From positions 1,674,001 to 1,738,000 of the forward strand of contig NZ_JAAGNZ010000001.1 of assembly GCF_010747415.1 (NCBI RefSeq): a DNA stretch of 64,000 nt, in the 5' to 3' direction. Position 1 is the stretch's first letter, and each line of letters opens with the position of its first letter. The position numbers were made by a program, and so were the translations under genes. This DNA is from Spirosoma agri (GTDB taxonomy: Bacteria > Bacteroidota > Bacteroidia > Cytophagales > Spirosomataceae). Positions 1-7,536 of the stretch are shown here, piece after piece. The notes beneath the pieces are model-generated. The model was given only the letters and a program-made list of their open reading frames with translations. It made no database searches and was not told where the DNA came from.

Positions 1-411
1 TCCGTCGAACAACTATCGCAACAGTTGCCGAAGAAAGGAAACCATATTTACTGGATTGAAGTCAGTAGGCCAGACATACTATTGACGCAGTTCAAAGAAA
101 AGCCATCAGCGGTCAGTTACAAATGTGCAAGAGACAACCAAAGTGCGGACAGCCAGTATGTATATGTGGGTAGTTGTACAAAGACAAAATTAGGAAATCG
201 ATTCAAACAGCATTTTGGCTGGGGGAATGATCAAACGTATGCCCTACACTTAGCGAAGTGGATTAGTAATGACGACTTAATTTTTACGTTTTCTTACGTT
301 GAGATTGAAAACGATTTATTAGTTCAGTACCTTGAAGATCAGATGCACAAAGAGCTAAAACCGATGTTTGGGAAACCAGGCGGCAATAATAAAGTTAAAG
401 GATTAAGCTAA
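1..411 (+). CDS. GIY-YIG-like nuclease-fold protein, 5' end outside the window
   Basis: The frame is open from the first base of the window and the only internal start near it is a TTG at 25, so this is probably the 3' part of a longer gene. The visible part (about 136 residues) has a YVYVGS segment followed by an Arg-x3-His (RFKQH), and a C-terminal Glu in the segment YLEDQMHKELKPMFGKPGGN. This order (Y-x-G segment, Arg/His, late Glu, Asn) is what GIY-YIG endonuclease domains show, but the match is loose and the first tyrosines are not canonical. The gene is richer in A+T than the surrounding chromosome and sits with a Uma2-type nuclease, which suggests an accessory patch. Function is inferred from the fold resemblance only. 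Confidence 0.5.
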   Translation, partial: SVEQLSQQLPKKGNHIYWIEVSRPDILLTQFKEKPSAVSYKCARDNQSADSQYVYVGSCTKTKLGNRFKQHFGWGNDQTYALHLAKWISNDDLIFTFSYVEIENDLLVQYLEDQMHKELKPMFGKPGGNNKVKGLS

Positions 412-439
412 TTGATAGTCATTACGTAACGTTAAAATT

Positions 440-643
440 ATGGCAGGTCAAGGATCGGGTGGTAACGTCTTAGCCGCCCTTTGCAGTTTCTTTATTCCGG
501 GTTTAGGTCAGTTGTTGCAAGGACGGCTCCTGATGGCTATTCTACAGTTTATCCTGGCCGGAGCGCTTTGGTTTTTTCTGATGGGATGGGTGATTCACCT
601 ATGGTCTATTATTGATGCCGCCCGGTACAAACCTTCCAGCTAG
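440..643 (+). CDS. Small TM2-like membrane protein
   Basis: A 67-residue protein with two hydrophobic segments, roughly residues 8-27 (containing the turn FIPGLGQLLQGR) and 31-55, ending in IIDAARYKPSS. The Pro-Gly-Leu-Gly-Gln turn between short helices is typical of TM2-like small integral membrane proteins. The role is unknown. It starts 28 nt after the preceding gene on the same strand and could be co-transcribed with it. The call as a real gene rests on its hydrophobic profile and conserved-looking turn. Confidence 0.65.
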   Translation: MAGQGSGGNVLAALCSFFIPGLGQLLQGRLLMAILQFILAGALWFFLMGWVIHLWSIIDAARYKPSS

Positions 644-672
644 ATGAGAACCCTTTTTGGAGTGGCTTTTTA

Positions 673-1287
673 TCAAAACTCAATCCCTTCTTCTGCTAAC
701 AACGCGGCCAGATTTAGCACGACATCATCGATAACAGGTACATTAGCATCCCAGTTTTGCGTAAGCCAAGGTGAATTGTGAGTGGCAACGAATATCTTTT
801 TTGGCTGCGTGGTAATCCAAATAACCGTTTCGACGCCAAAAGCCAGCAGGCGTTCCGTTTTCTCGTAGACGTAGCCCGATTCTTTCCCTTCAAACTCTTC
901 GGGCTCAATATGTACGTCTACCTCAATGGCAATTTTTGGGGCAATATCGAAATATTTATTCGTTAGTGTGAGATTAGCTGACCTATTGAAGATGGCAATG
1001 TCATTCGATAAATTACTGTGCTTGTCGATATGAATTCCTGATTCGTTCGTTGCCAACAAGTATTGTTTTCGATTGATATGCGTAAATAAAAAGCCATGTA
1101 TCAACGATACAAGCATGGCCTGTAATGAGCTACTTCCTATAATTTCGGCGGGTTTTTTCTGGCCGTTCAATACGGCCTTGTAGTTACGGTAGTATAAAGG
1201 CCGTCCGTTGAGTGTCTCGTAGATCAGGTACGAGGGCACACCCGCTTTTTTTCGCTTCTTCGGTGCTGTGGCTACGGTTACTGACAT
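673..1287 (-). CDS. Uma2 (DUF820) family endonuclease-like protein
   Basis: A 204-residue protein of the PD-(D/E)xK-fold Uma2 family. The visible core is an acidic segment (SNDIAIF, near residue 96) followed by the strand-borne IAIEVDVHI (Glu and Asp near residue 120) and a late VIWI strand, the usual Uma2 layout. The N-terminus is basic (TAPKKRKKAG). Uma2 proteins are abundant in Cyanobacteria and Bacteroidota. They are predicted nucleases whose biological role is not established. The gene stands alone and faces away from the genes to its left. The long N-terminal region before the core carries a segment (PAEIIGSSSLQAMLVSLIHG) that may replace the usual N-terminal helix. Confidence 0.75.
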   Translation of the reverse strand: MSVTVATAPKKRKKAGVPSYLIYETLNGRPLYYRNYKAVLNGQKKPAEIIGSSSLQAMLVSLIHGFLFTHINRKQYLLATNESGIHIDKHSNLSNDIAIFNRSANLTLTNKYFDIAPKIAIEVDVHIEPEEFEGKESGYVYEKTERLLAFGVETVIWITTQPKKIFVATHNSPWLTQNWDANVPVIDDVVLNLAALLAEEGIEF

Positions 1288-1349
1288 GACGCTGTCGGTT
1301 AGATTTATAGGAGGACAATACTACGCATTTTACCCGATGAATTTATGGC

Positions 1350-1391
1350 AAAAGCCCCTTGTTCAGAAGCCTAGTGGCGTTGAACAAGGGG
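1350..1391 (-). terminator. Terminator hairpin downstream of mutS2
   Basis: A perfect 11-bp inverted repeat, CCCCTTGTTCA at 1355-1365 and TGAACAAGGGG at 1381-1391. Read on the minus strand the stem is followed by CTTTT. It lies 22 nt after the mutS2 stop codon. Confidence 0.75.
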
Positions 1392-1412
1392 ACCTGCGCG
1401 AAAGCAATTGAC

Positions 1413-3845
1413 TTACTTCATCTTCACGATCGTCACGCCCGCACCACCCCGGTCGGCGTGTTCGTCTTCCATTTTGCCAACCTGTTTGTAGCCGCGTAAA
1501 TGGTTACGAATGAGCGTACGAAGAATACCATCGCCTTTGCCGTGAACGATGCGCAGTTCCGGGTAGCCGAGCATGAGCGCATCATCGACAAAACGATCAA
1601 CTTCACCGAGAGCTTCTTCACCCCGCTTGCCCCGAATGTCGAGGTTGAAGCTAAAGTTCTGCATCTTCTCGTTTATGTCGATACCCTGACTGCGCGGCCG
1701 GTCATCTCTCGCTTCGGTAGCTTCTTTAAACGTCTTCTTACTAACCTTTTCGAGCCGGTTAAGCTTGACGTTCGACTTCAGATCACCAATCCGGATCTCA
1801 GCATCTTTGCCTCGTAGCGACAGAATCTGACCGATCGCGTTCTGCCCCGAAATGCGCACATAACTACCAACCGCAATGGCGCTGTTATCTGCTTCAAATT
1901 CCTCTTCGGCCTGTTTTGGCTTCTCGACAACCAGCGTTTCCGGCTTAAGTTCCTTGTCTTCAAACCGCTCTAACTCCTGCCGAATCTGCCGGGTCGGTTC
2001 ACGCTCCGCTTTATTTTCTTTGATCTCACGGATGGTGCTTTCGATTCGCTGATTCGCTTCCTGTACCAACGCTTTCGCCTTCTGTTTGGCGTTGTTGATC
2101 AGCAGCTTCTGTTCGTTGTCCAGACGTGTTTTCAACGCTGTATATTCGGCCAGTTGCTGCGCCAGTTTACGCTGGTTGATGCTTACCTCCAGATTCTTTT
2201 CCGAGAAAACCCGTTTCTCGATATCCAGCTCCTTGAGCAATTTCTCGAAGTTGACCTGTTGCGTGCCCAACTTCTCTTTGGCCCGATCGATGACCCCTTT
2301 CGGTAGGCCGATTTTCTGCGCAATTTCAAAAGCGAACGAGCTACCCGGCCGGCCAATTTCCAGCTGATACAGTGGTTCAAGGTGTTCACCGTCGAAGCGC
2401 ATAGCCCCGTTGATGAGCCCGGCTGTTTTATCGGCAAACACTTTCAGGTTCGTATAGTGCGTATTGATGACACCGTAAGCGCCCGACTTATTAAGCTCTT
2501 CCAGAATTGACTCCGCAATAGCGCCACCCAAACCCGGCTCTGTCCCTGTTCCGAACTCGTCGATCAGAAACAGCGTCCGCTTGTTCGAGCCAATCACGAA
2601 CTGTTTCATGGCCGTCAGGTGCGACGAATACGTACTCAGATCATTTTCCAGCGACTGCTCGTCGCCAATGTCGATAAACAAGTTCTGAAAAATACCCATT
2701 TCAGCATAGTCTGCCATCGGAACCAACAGACCGCATTGCAGCATATACTGAATCAATCCAATGGTTTTCAACGCTACCGATTTTCCACCCGCGTTTGGGC
2801 CGGAGATAATCAGGATGCGGTTTTTCTCATCGAGCCGAACGCTCAACGGCACTACTGACTTCTGCTGCTTCTGAAACGACAGATGCAGTAACGGATGGCG
2901 GGCATTCGTCCAGTCGACTAATGGCTTTTCGCTGAGTTTCGGCATAATAGCCTCCAGCTGAACGGCGAGTTTGGCCTTTGCGCGGATAAAATCGATCTGA
3001 GCCAGAAAATTGATCGCTCGTCTCAACTCGTCGAGGTGCGGCCGAATCTGGTCCGTCAGGGCTAACAGGATGCGGTAAATCTCGCGCCGTTCTTCGTATT
3101 CCAGTTCGCGGATTTCGTTGTTGGCGTCGAAGACTTCGGCAGGTTCCAGAAAGACCGTCTGGCCCGTCTGCGACTCATCGTGAACGAAGCCTTTGATCTT
3201 GCGTTTGTGCTCAGCCGCAATCGGAATAACGAGTCGCCCACCGCGAATGGTCAGGCTCAGGTCGTCGGGAATCCAGCCATTTTGCCGGGCCTGACGCAAA
3301 ATACTGTCGAGCCGTTTACGTAGATTGGCCTGTTCGCTGATAATACGCCGACGGATGCTGGCCAATTCGGGCGAGGCCGAATCACGAACCAGCCCCCGGT
3401 CATCGATGACGCGTTCGAGAGCATCGGTCAGTTTTTTGTCGACCGCAATCGGACCCGCCAGCTCGCGCAGAAAGGGAAAGCTACGGTCGGCACGAACACT
3501 TGCTTCTTCGCGCTTCGCCAGAAATTTAAGACAGTCCTGGATGGTCCGTAGCGCCAGTTTCAGGTCGAAAAATTCGGCTTCTGTCAGGGCCAGTCCTTCA
3601 ACGCGGACGCGATTTAGGTGGGGCCGAACGTCGATGTAATTACTACTCGGAAAATCGGGTTCGTATTGAACGATCTGTTTGAACTCGTCGGTCTGACGCA
3701 GCAATTTGTCGATCAGCGGCCCATTGTCCGTAAAGCGAATCTTTTCAACATAGTCCTGACCCAGCTGACTGACACAAGCGTCTTTGAGCCGTTCGCGTAT
3801 GGTGTCAAAACCTAATTTTTGTTCTAGTGTATTGGGGTAAAGCAT
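1413..3845 (-). CDS. mutS2: MutS2 family ATPase/endonuclease with Smr domain
   Basis: 810 residues, the normal MutS2 length. It has a MutS-like core and lever region, a Walker A motif GPNAGGKS at residues 349-356, a Walker B/D-loop region around LIDEFGTGTEPGLGG, a long charged coiled-coil segment (about 520-630), and a C-terminal Smr domain (about 735-810) with LDIRG and the HGKGDGILR core. MutS2 lacks the mismatch-recognition domain of MutS. In other bacteria it suppresses recombination or acts on collided ribosomes, with nicking activity in the Smr domain. The gene is isolated. Its own terminator follows, and a 233-nt gap separates it from the divergent small gene at 4079. The start ATG at 3845 gives the usual MutS2 N-terminus. 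Confidence 0.95.
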   Translation of the reverse strand: MLYPNTLEQKLGFDTIRERLKDACVSQLGQDYVEKIRFTDNGPLIDKLLRQTDEFKQIVQYEPDFPSSNYIDVRPHLNRVRVEGLALTEAEFFDLKLALRTIQDCLKFLAKREEASVRADRSFPFLRELAGPIAVDKKLTDALERVIDDRGLVRDSASPELASIRRRIISEQANLRKRLDSILRQARQNGWIPDDLSLTIRGGRLVIPIAAEHKRKIKGFVHDESQTGQTVFLEPAEVFDANNEIRELEYEERREIYRILLALTDQIRPHLDELRRAINFLAQIDFIRAKAKLAVQLEAIMPKLSEKPLVDWTNARHPLLHLSFQKQQKSVVPLSVRLDEKNRILIISGPNAGGKSVALKTIGLIQYMLQCGLLVPMADYAEMGIFQNLFIDIGDEQSLENDLSTYSSHLTAMKQFVIGSNKRTLFLIDEFGTGTEPGLGGAIAESILEELNKSGAYGVINTHYTNLKVFADKTAGLINGAMRFDGEHLEPLYQLEIGRPGSSFAFEIAQKIGLPKGVIDRAKEKLGTQQVNFEKLLKELDIEKRVFSEKNLEVSINQRKLAQQLAEYTALKTRLDNEQKLLINNAKQKAKALVQEANQRIESTIREIKENKAEREPTRQIRQELERFEDKELKPETLVVEKPKQAEEEFEADNSAIAVGSYVRISGQNAIGQILSLRGKDAEIRIGDLKSNVKLNRLEKVSKKTFKEATEARDDRPRSQGIDINEKMQNFSFNLDIRGKRGEEALGEVDRFVDDALMLGYPELRIVHGKGDGILRTLIRNHLRGYKQVGKMEDEHADRGGAGVTIVKMK

Positions 3846-4041
3846 TTAATCAGAGAGAGGGCGTTTCAGATAGCCATTTATATAACGTTTTTACGAAAAG
3901 GGAGGTTCGTTCTACAAATACCATTCATCAAATGTGACGAGCGATCTTAATCCAAAGTCATAACGCATATTGGTCTTGGCCAGGCTTTTGCAGCGTATTT
4001 TCTTTTAATTCAAGATTAATAGGTCGGAATACATAAGGGAG

Positions 4042-4049
4042 TATTTTTG
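4042..4049 (+). promoter_or_regulatory. Candidate Bacteroidota -7 promoter element
   Basis: TATTTTTG matches TAnnTTTG exactly and lies 30 nt upstream of the ATG at 4079. No clear -33 TTTG is present at the expected spacing, so the call is tentative. Confidence 0.4.
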
Positions 4050-4078
4050 CTCATCGATTTACTACACATTCACTTGAC

Positions 4079-4384
4079 ATGAACAATTATTTAGTGGTTT
4101 ATTATAACGCCGATAAACCCACATACGTCTATACCGAAACCGTTGAAACGGCCCGCATTTATGCCATGACGATGACGGCAGGTAAACAGAACGACAAGAA
4201 CGATGTACTGTCGATCGTTGAAGTAGCTACGGACAATATCGTTTATTACGGCAAGGGCCAACAACTGGCCGATAAACTAAATGTGGCTACCCGTCAGAAC
4301 CTGATGACCTGGTTTTCCGACCATCAGCCCGTTAAAATGCTGTTGAACTGGATTGGTCACAAAATGGTCAAATCAACGGTTTAG
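4079..4384 (+). CDS. Small conserved-looking protein of unknown function
   Basis: A 101-residue soluble protein with no signal peptide and no motif I recognise. The N-terminal half looks like a mixed alpha/beta domain (NNYLVVYYNADKPTYVYTE, then an Ala/Met-rich helix). The C-terminal half is helical and basic (LLNWIGHKMVKSTV). A candidate promoter lies 30 nt upstream and a good terminator follows 77 nt downstream, so it looks like a single-gene transcription unit. These two signals are the main reason to accept it as a gene. Function cannot be assigned. Confidence 0.7.
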   Translation: MNNYLVVYYNADKPTYVYTETVETARIYAMTMTAGKQNDKNDVLSIVEVATDNIVYYGKGQQLADKLNVATRQNLMTWFSDHQPVKMLLNWIGHKMVKSTV

Positions 4385-4460
4385 GCGTACAATTACTTAC
4401 TGATCTTTGGTTACCCGGTTCAACGACACAACCCGTCAGACAAGGCGACGGGTAACGGGC

Positions 4461-4497
4461 AAGGCTACGCTACAGCAGGGATAGTGTAGCCTTTTTG
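4461..4497 (+). terminator. Intrinsic terminator after the 4079 gene
   Basis: The stem AGGCTACgCTA / TAGtGTAGCCT (one mismatch) is followed by TTTTTGTTT. Confidence 0.75.
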
Positions 4498-4585
4498 TTT
4501 GGTACCATTGCATTAAATTTCGCGGGCTGATTGAAAAAAACGACGATAGGCCGAACACTTTTCTGTATGTTTGGGGACATACTAG

Positions 4586-5533
4586 ATGATTATGTTTACC
4601 CGTAAATTCGTTCCCTTTGCAGCGGCTATCTGTTTGTCTGCTTTAGTTACCAATGGGTTGATCGGCTGCCAGTCCAAGGGCTCCGATACGACTGAGACCA
4701 CCAAAACGACGGCTGCCGATGCGCCCAAAGCCGACAAATCGGCTGAGTCTACGGCAGCATCAACACCCGATCCAGCGTCGAGCCCCGCCGATAAACCGTC
4801 CAACGCTCCCGTTGCTAACGCAGCGACGATTCTGGCCCGGCATCAGGTTCCCATTCTTTGTTATCACCAGATTCGCGATTGGCGGGCCAGCGATTCCAAA
4901 ACGGCCAAAGATTACATCATTCCTGTAGCGGCTTTTCGTGAGCAAATGAAAATGCTGGCCGACAGCGGCTATCATACCGTATCGCCCGACCAGCTTTACG
5001 CGTACCTGACCACGGGTGCAGCCCTGCCCAAGAAGCCCGTTATGCTGACCTTCGACGATGGCGACCTCGATCAATACACGGTTGCGGCTCCTGAACTCGA
5101 AAAGCACGGTTTCAAAGGTGCGTTCTTTATCATGACGGTGGCTATCGGCCGACATGGCAAGCAGCCGTACATGGACAAGACACAAATCAAAGATCTCTCG
5201 GACCGGGGGCACACAATCGGCGCACATACCTGGGATCACCACAATGTGAAGAAATACCAGGGTGAGGACTGGAAAATTCAGATCGAAGAACCCAAAACGA
5301 AACTGGAAGCGATTATTGGTAAACCCGTTAAATACTTCGCTTATCCGTTTGGTCTCTGGAATAAGCAGGCGCTGCCCGAACTACAAAAACGCGGTTATGC
5401 CGCTGCATTTACGCTGGCCGACAAACGCGACGATCAAATGCCGCTTTACACGGTTCGGCGCATCATTGCGGGTGGTCAGTGGAAGACGACGACCATGTAT
5501 CGGAATATGATTCAGAGCTTCGATGATAAGTAA
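4586..5533 (+). CDS. Polysaccharide deacetylase (NodB domain) lipoprotein
   Basis: 315 residues. The N-terminus is a lipoprotein signal ending in the lipobox LIGC (Cys near residue 28), followed by a low-complexity Thr/Ala/Asp/Pro-rich linker (about 30-85) and a NodB carbohydrate esterase 4 domain. The metal-binding motifs are visible: TFDDGD (first Asp pair) and the His-x3-His segment HTWDHH. The domain should remove N- or O-acetyl groups from a polysaccharide such as peptidoglycan, chitin-like or exopolysaccharide chains, in the periplasm or on the surface. The substrate is not predictable from sequence. ATG codons at 4586 and 4592 both fit; the first is used here. It has its own terminator and is followed by a deacetylase of an unrelated family. 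Confidence 0.88.
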   Translation: MIMFTRKFVPFAAAICLSALVTNGLIGCQSKGSDTTETTKTTAADAPKADKSAESTAASTPDPASSPADKPSNAPVANAATILARHQVPILCYHQIRDWRASDSKTAKDYIIPVAAFREQMKMLADSGYHTVSPDQLYAYLTTGAALPKKPVMLTFDDGDLDQYTVAAPELEKHGFKGAFFIMTVAIGRHGKQPYMDKTQIKDLSDRGHTIGAHTWDHHNVKKYQGEDWKIQIEEPKTKLEAIIGKPVKYFAYPFGLWNKQALPELQKRGYAAAFTLADKRDDQMPLYTVRRIIAGGQWKTTTMYRNMIQSFDDK

Positions 5534-5550
5534 TCGTCGTTTTTAGATCA

Positions 5551-5590
5551 AACGCAGAAAGCGGCCATGTAGCCGCTTTCTGCGTTTTCG
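5551..5590 (+). terminator. Intrinsic terminator after the NodB gene
   Basis: A 15-bp perfect stem, AACGCAGAAAGCGGC at 5551-5565 and its complement at 5572-5586, with a 6-nt loop and TT-rich 3' end. Confidence 0.85.
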
Positions 5591-5649
5591 TGCTTTGCGA
5601 ATCGGGGATTTACTAGTTTTAGCTAAACAAATTTAATCGCTTCCTGCTG

Positions 5650-6504
5650 ATGAATCGAAACGTCTTATTGATACTGCTCTGGGTGATTCTGACACCTGTT
5701 TTCGCGCAGGTAAATCCTCCTCGGCTGCTCGTTCGTGGGGACGATATGGGGTATTCGCACGCGGGTAATGAAGCAATTCTGAAATGCTACAAGAATGGGA
5801 TCGAGAAGTCGATTGAAGTCCTTGTGCCGTCGCCCTGGTTTCCGGAGGCGGTTATCATGCTGGAACAAATCCCTGATGCCGATATGGGCATTCATTTAAC
5901 CCTGACGAGTGAATGGGACAACCTCAAATGGCGACCACTTACGGACTGCCCCAGTCTGCGCGATGCCGATGGTTATTTCTTTCCCATGCTGTTTCCGAAT
6001 AAAAACTACCCCAAACGGTCGGTGGTGGAAAATGATTGGCAACTGGCTGATATCGAAAAAGAATTTCGCGCGCAGATCGAACTGGGCCTTAAGAAAATTC
6101 CCCGCGTGAGCCACTTTTCTGGCCATATGGGCTGCACCAGTCTAAACGATGAAGTGAAAGCACTAGTCAGCAGACTAGCGCAGGAATACCATATCCGGCA
6201 TTATGACATGAGCCTTCGGGACGCTGGCGTTATGGTTGCGGGTTACGCAGGGGCTCACGCGACATCCGACGAAAAACTGCAAAGTTTTATGAAGATGCTC
6301 GATAGTCTGGAACCCGGAAAAACATACATTTTCGTGGATCATCCCGGACTTGATACCCCAGAAATACGCGCCATTCATCATATCGGTTATGAGAACGTCG
6401 CTATTGATCGGCAGGGCGTAACCGACGTGTGGACCGACCCGCGCGTTAAAGCATACATCAAGACGAAAGGCATTCAACTGATCGGCTATAACAACCTGCC
6501 CTAA
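5650..6504 (+). CDS. YdjC/ChbG-family carbohydrate deacetylase, secreted
   Basis: 284 residues with a signal peptide (MNRNVLLILLWVILTPVFAQ) and then the YdjC signature LLVRGDDMGYSHAGNEA, whose Asp pair is the family's metal site. Later conserved His-containing segments are MGIHLTLTSEW and HFSGHMG. ChbG in E. coli deacetylates chito-oligosaccharides. Here the protein is exported and there is no chb operon, so the substrate is probably a different acetylated sugar, which is inference. It follows a NodB-family deacetylase on the same strand, separated by a terminator, so the two are neighbours and not an operon. The 3' end converges on the thuA-like gene across a shared hairpin. Confidence 0.88.
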   Translation: MNRNVLLILLWVILTPVFAQVNPPRLLVRGDDMGYSHAGNEAILKCYKNGIEKSIEVLVPSPWFPEAVIMLEQIPDADMGIHLTLTSEWDNLKWRPLTDCPSLRDADGYFFPMLFPNKNYPKRSVVENDWQLADIEKEFRAQIELGLKKIPRVSHFSGHMGCTSLNDEVKALVSRLAQEYHIRHYDMSLRDAGVMVAGYAGAHATSDEKLQSFMKMLDSLEPGKTYIFVDHPGLDTPEIRAIHHIGYENVAIDRQGVTDVWTDPRVKAYIKTKGIQLIGYNNLP

Positions 6505-6529
6505 TATAAATCTCATCGTCCCTTAGATC

Positions 6530-6569
6530 CTAAAGCCCCGATTCTTGCCACAAGGATCGGAGCTTTAGC
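6530..6569. terminator. Bidirectional terminator hairpin
   Basis: A long imperfect stem (CTAAAGCcCCGAT-x-CTTG paired with CAAG-x-ATCGG-x-GCTTTAG) lies between two convergent genes and can serve both strands. Confidence 0.7.
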
Positions 6570-6572
6570 GCA

Positions 6573-7412
6573 TTAATCGAAACGGCCCGCCCATTCGATA
6601 CCAGCAACAATGTGCGGCATCGCATTGGGGTCGGTGAATGTTTCGTTCGTGTGTCCCATGCCTGTGTAGAATACGCGGCCTTTGCCGACAACATTCGTCC
6701 ACGAAATTGGGTGATCACCGCCCATAGCTTTGGGCCAGGTGGCCTTATACGTTGCTTCATTTAGCGTTAACAACACTTGGATGCTGTCTTTGCCGCGCAC
6801 ACTTTGTTTGAAGTTGTACCACTCATCCACTTTGCGCCAGGTAGCGGGCAAATGCTTCGTTGTTGGGTGCGTCCGAATGTCGGTGATTACTTCGGCTTCT
6901 GGGGTATGCTCGGGGTAGAGTGGGTGATCGCGGAAGTGGGTGCCGAGCATATGGTCGTACCAATCCCAGCTGTATTCAGTATCGGAGGCCGCGTGAATGC
7001 CTACATAGCCACCCCCATTTTCGATAAACTTCTCGAACGCCTTTTCCTGATCTGAAGTCAGAATGTCGCCCGTAGTGGACAGAAAGACGACCGTTTTGAA
7101 ACGACGCAGGTAATCATCATTGAAGAATGCGCCATTTTCGGTAGTGCGCACAGCCCAGCCTTTTTCTTTCCCTACCTTTTTTAGCGATTCGATGCCCGGC
7201 TCGATGGATTCATGGCGGAAGCCGTTGGTCTTTGAGAAGATCAAGACGCCTTTCTCGCCAACCTGACCCGGATCGGCTGGTCGAGTAGTGTCGAATACGG
7301 GTTTTTGCCAGGGCAGCGTCCGGGTTATATACATGCCGAACACGACGAAACCGCCAGCCAGCAGTACGAGACCGAGTACGACGCTCAACAGGATTTTAAT
7401 GACTTTACGCAT
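6573..7412 (-). CDS. ThuA-domain protein, membrane-anchored
   Basis: 279 residues. An N-terminal hydrophobic segment (about 5-28, IKILLSVVLGLVLLAGGFVVFGM) anchors or exports a ThuA domain. Typical features are LIFSKTNGFRHESIEPGI, VVFLSTTGDILT, GGGYVGIHAASDTEYSW and the closing GMGHTNETF. ThuA belongs to the class I glutamine-amidotransferase-like fold and is linked to 3-keto-disaccharide use in rhizobia, but its reaction is not settled. It is the last gene of a minus-strand sugar locus after the TIM-barrel isomerase and the sugar dehydrogenase fusion. The 124-nt gap to the isomerase is mostly filled by an 81-nt perfect palindrome. Confidence 0.88.
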   Translation of the reverse strand: MRKVIKILLSVVLGLVLLAGGFVVFGMYITRTLPWQKPVFDTTRPADPGQVGEKGVLIFSKTNGFRHESIEPGIESLKKVGKEKGWAVRTTENGAFFNDDYLRRFKTVVFLSTTGDILTSDQEKAFEKFIENGGGYVGIHAASDTEYSWDWYDHMLGTHFRDHPLYPEHTPEAEVITDIRTHPTTKHLPATWRKVDEWYNFKQSVRGKDSIQVLLTLNEATYKATWPKAMGGDHPISWTNVVGKGRVFYTGMGHTNETFTDPNAMPHIVAGIEWAGRFD

Positions 7413-7450
7413 GGTTTAAGGTTGATCTAAATGGGGTGGAAGAAAGGTGT

Positions 7451-7531
7451 TCAAGGGAGGAGAATCACGGGAGATCATACGCCGTATCTTCAAGATACGG
7501 CGTATGATCTCCCGTGATTCTCCTCCCTTGA
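7451..7531. repeat. 81-nt perfect palindrome (40-bp arms, 1-nt centre)
   Basis: Positions 7451-7490 are the exact reverse complement of 7492-7531, with a single C at 7491 in the centre. I checked this base by base. The pairing stops at 7450/7532 (T against T). The outer parts are purine-rich on one strand (TCAAGGGAGGAGAATC) and the core is ATACGCCGTATCTT/AAGATACGGCGTAT. It lies between two genes of one operon, beginning 6 nt after the stop of the isomerase gene at 7537. Transcribed RNA from either strand would fold into a 37-40-bp hairpin. It may be a mobile palindromic repeat, an mRNA-stabilising or processing hairpin, or a terminator/attenuator. It is not flanked by a T-run. Confidence 0.95.
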
Positions 7532-7536
7532 TTAGC

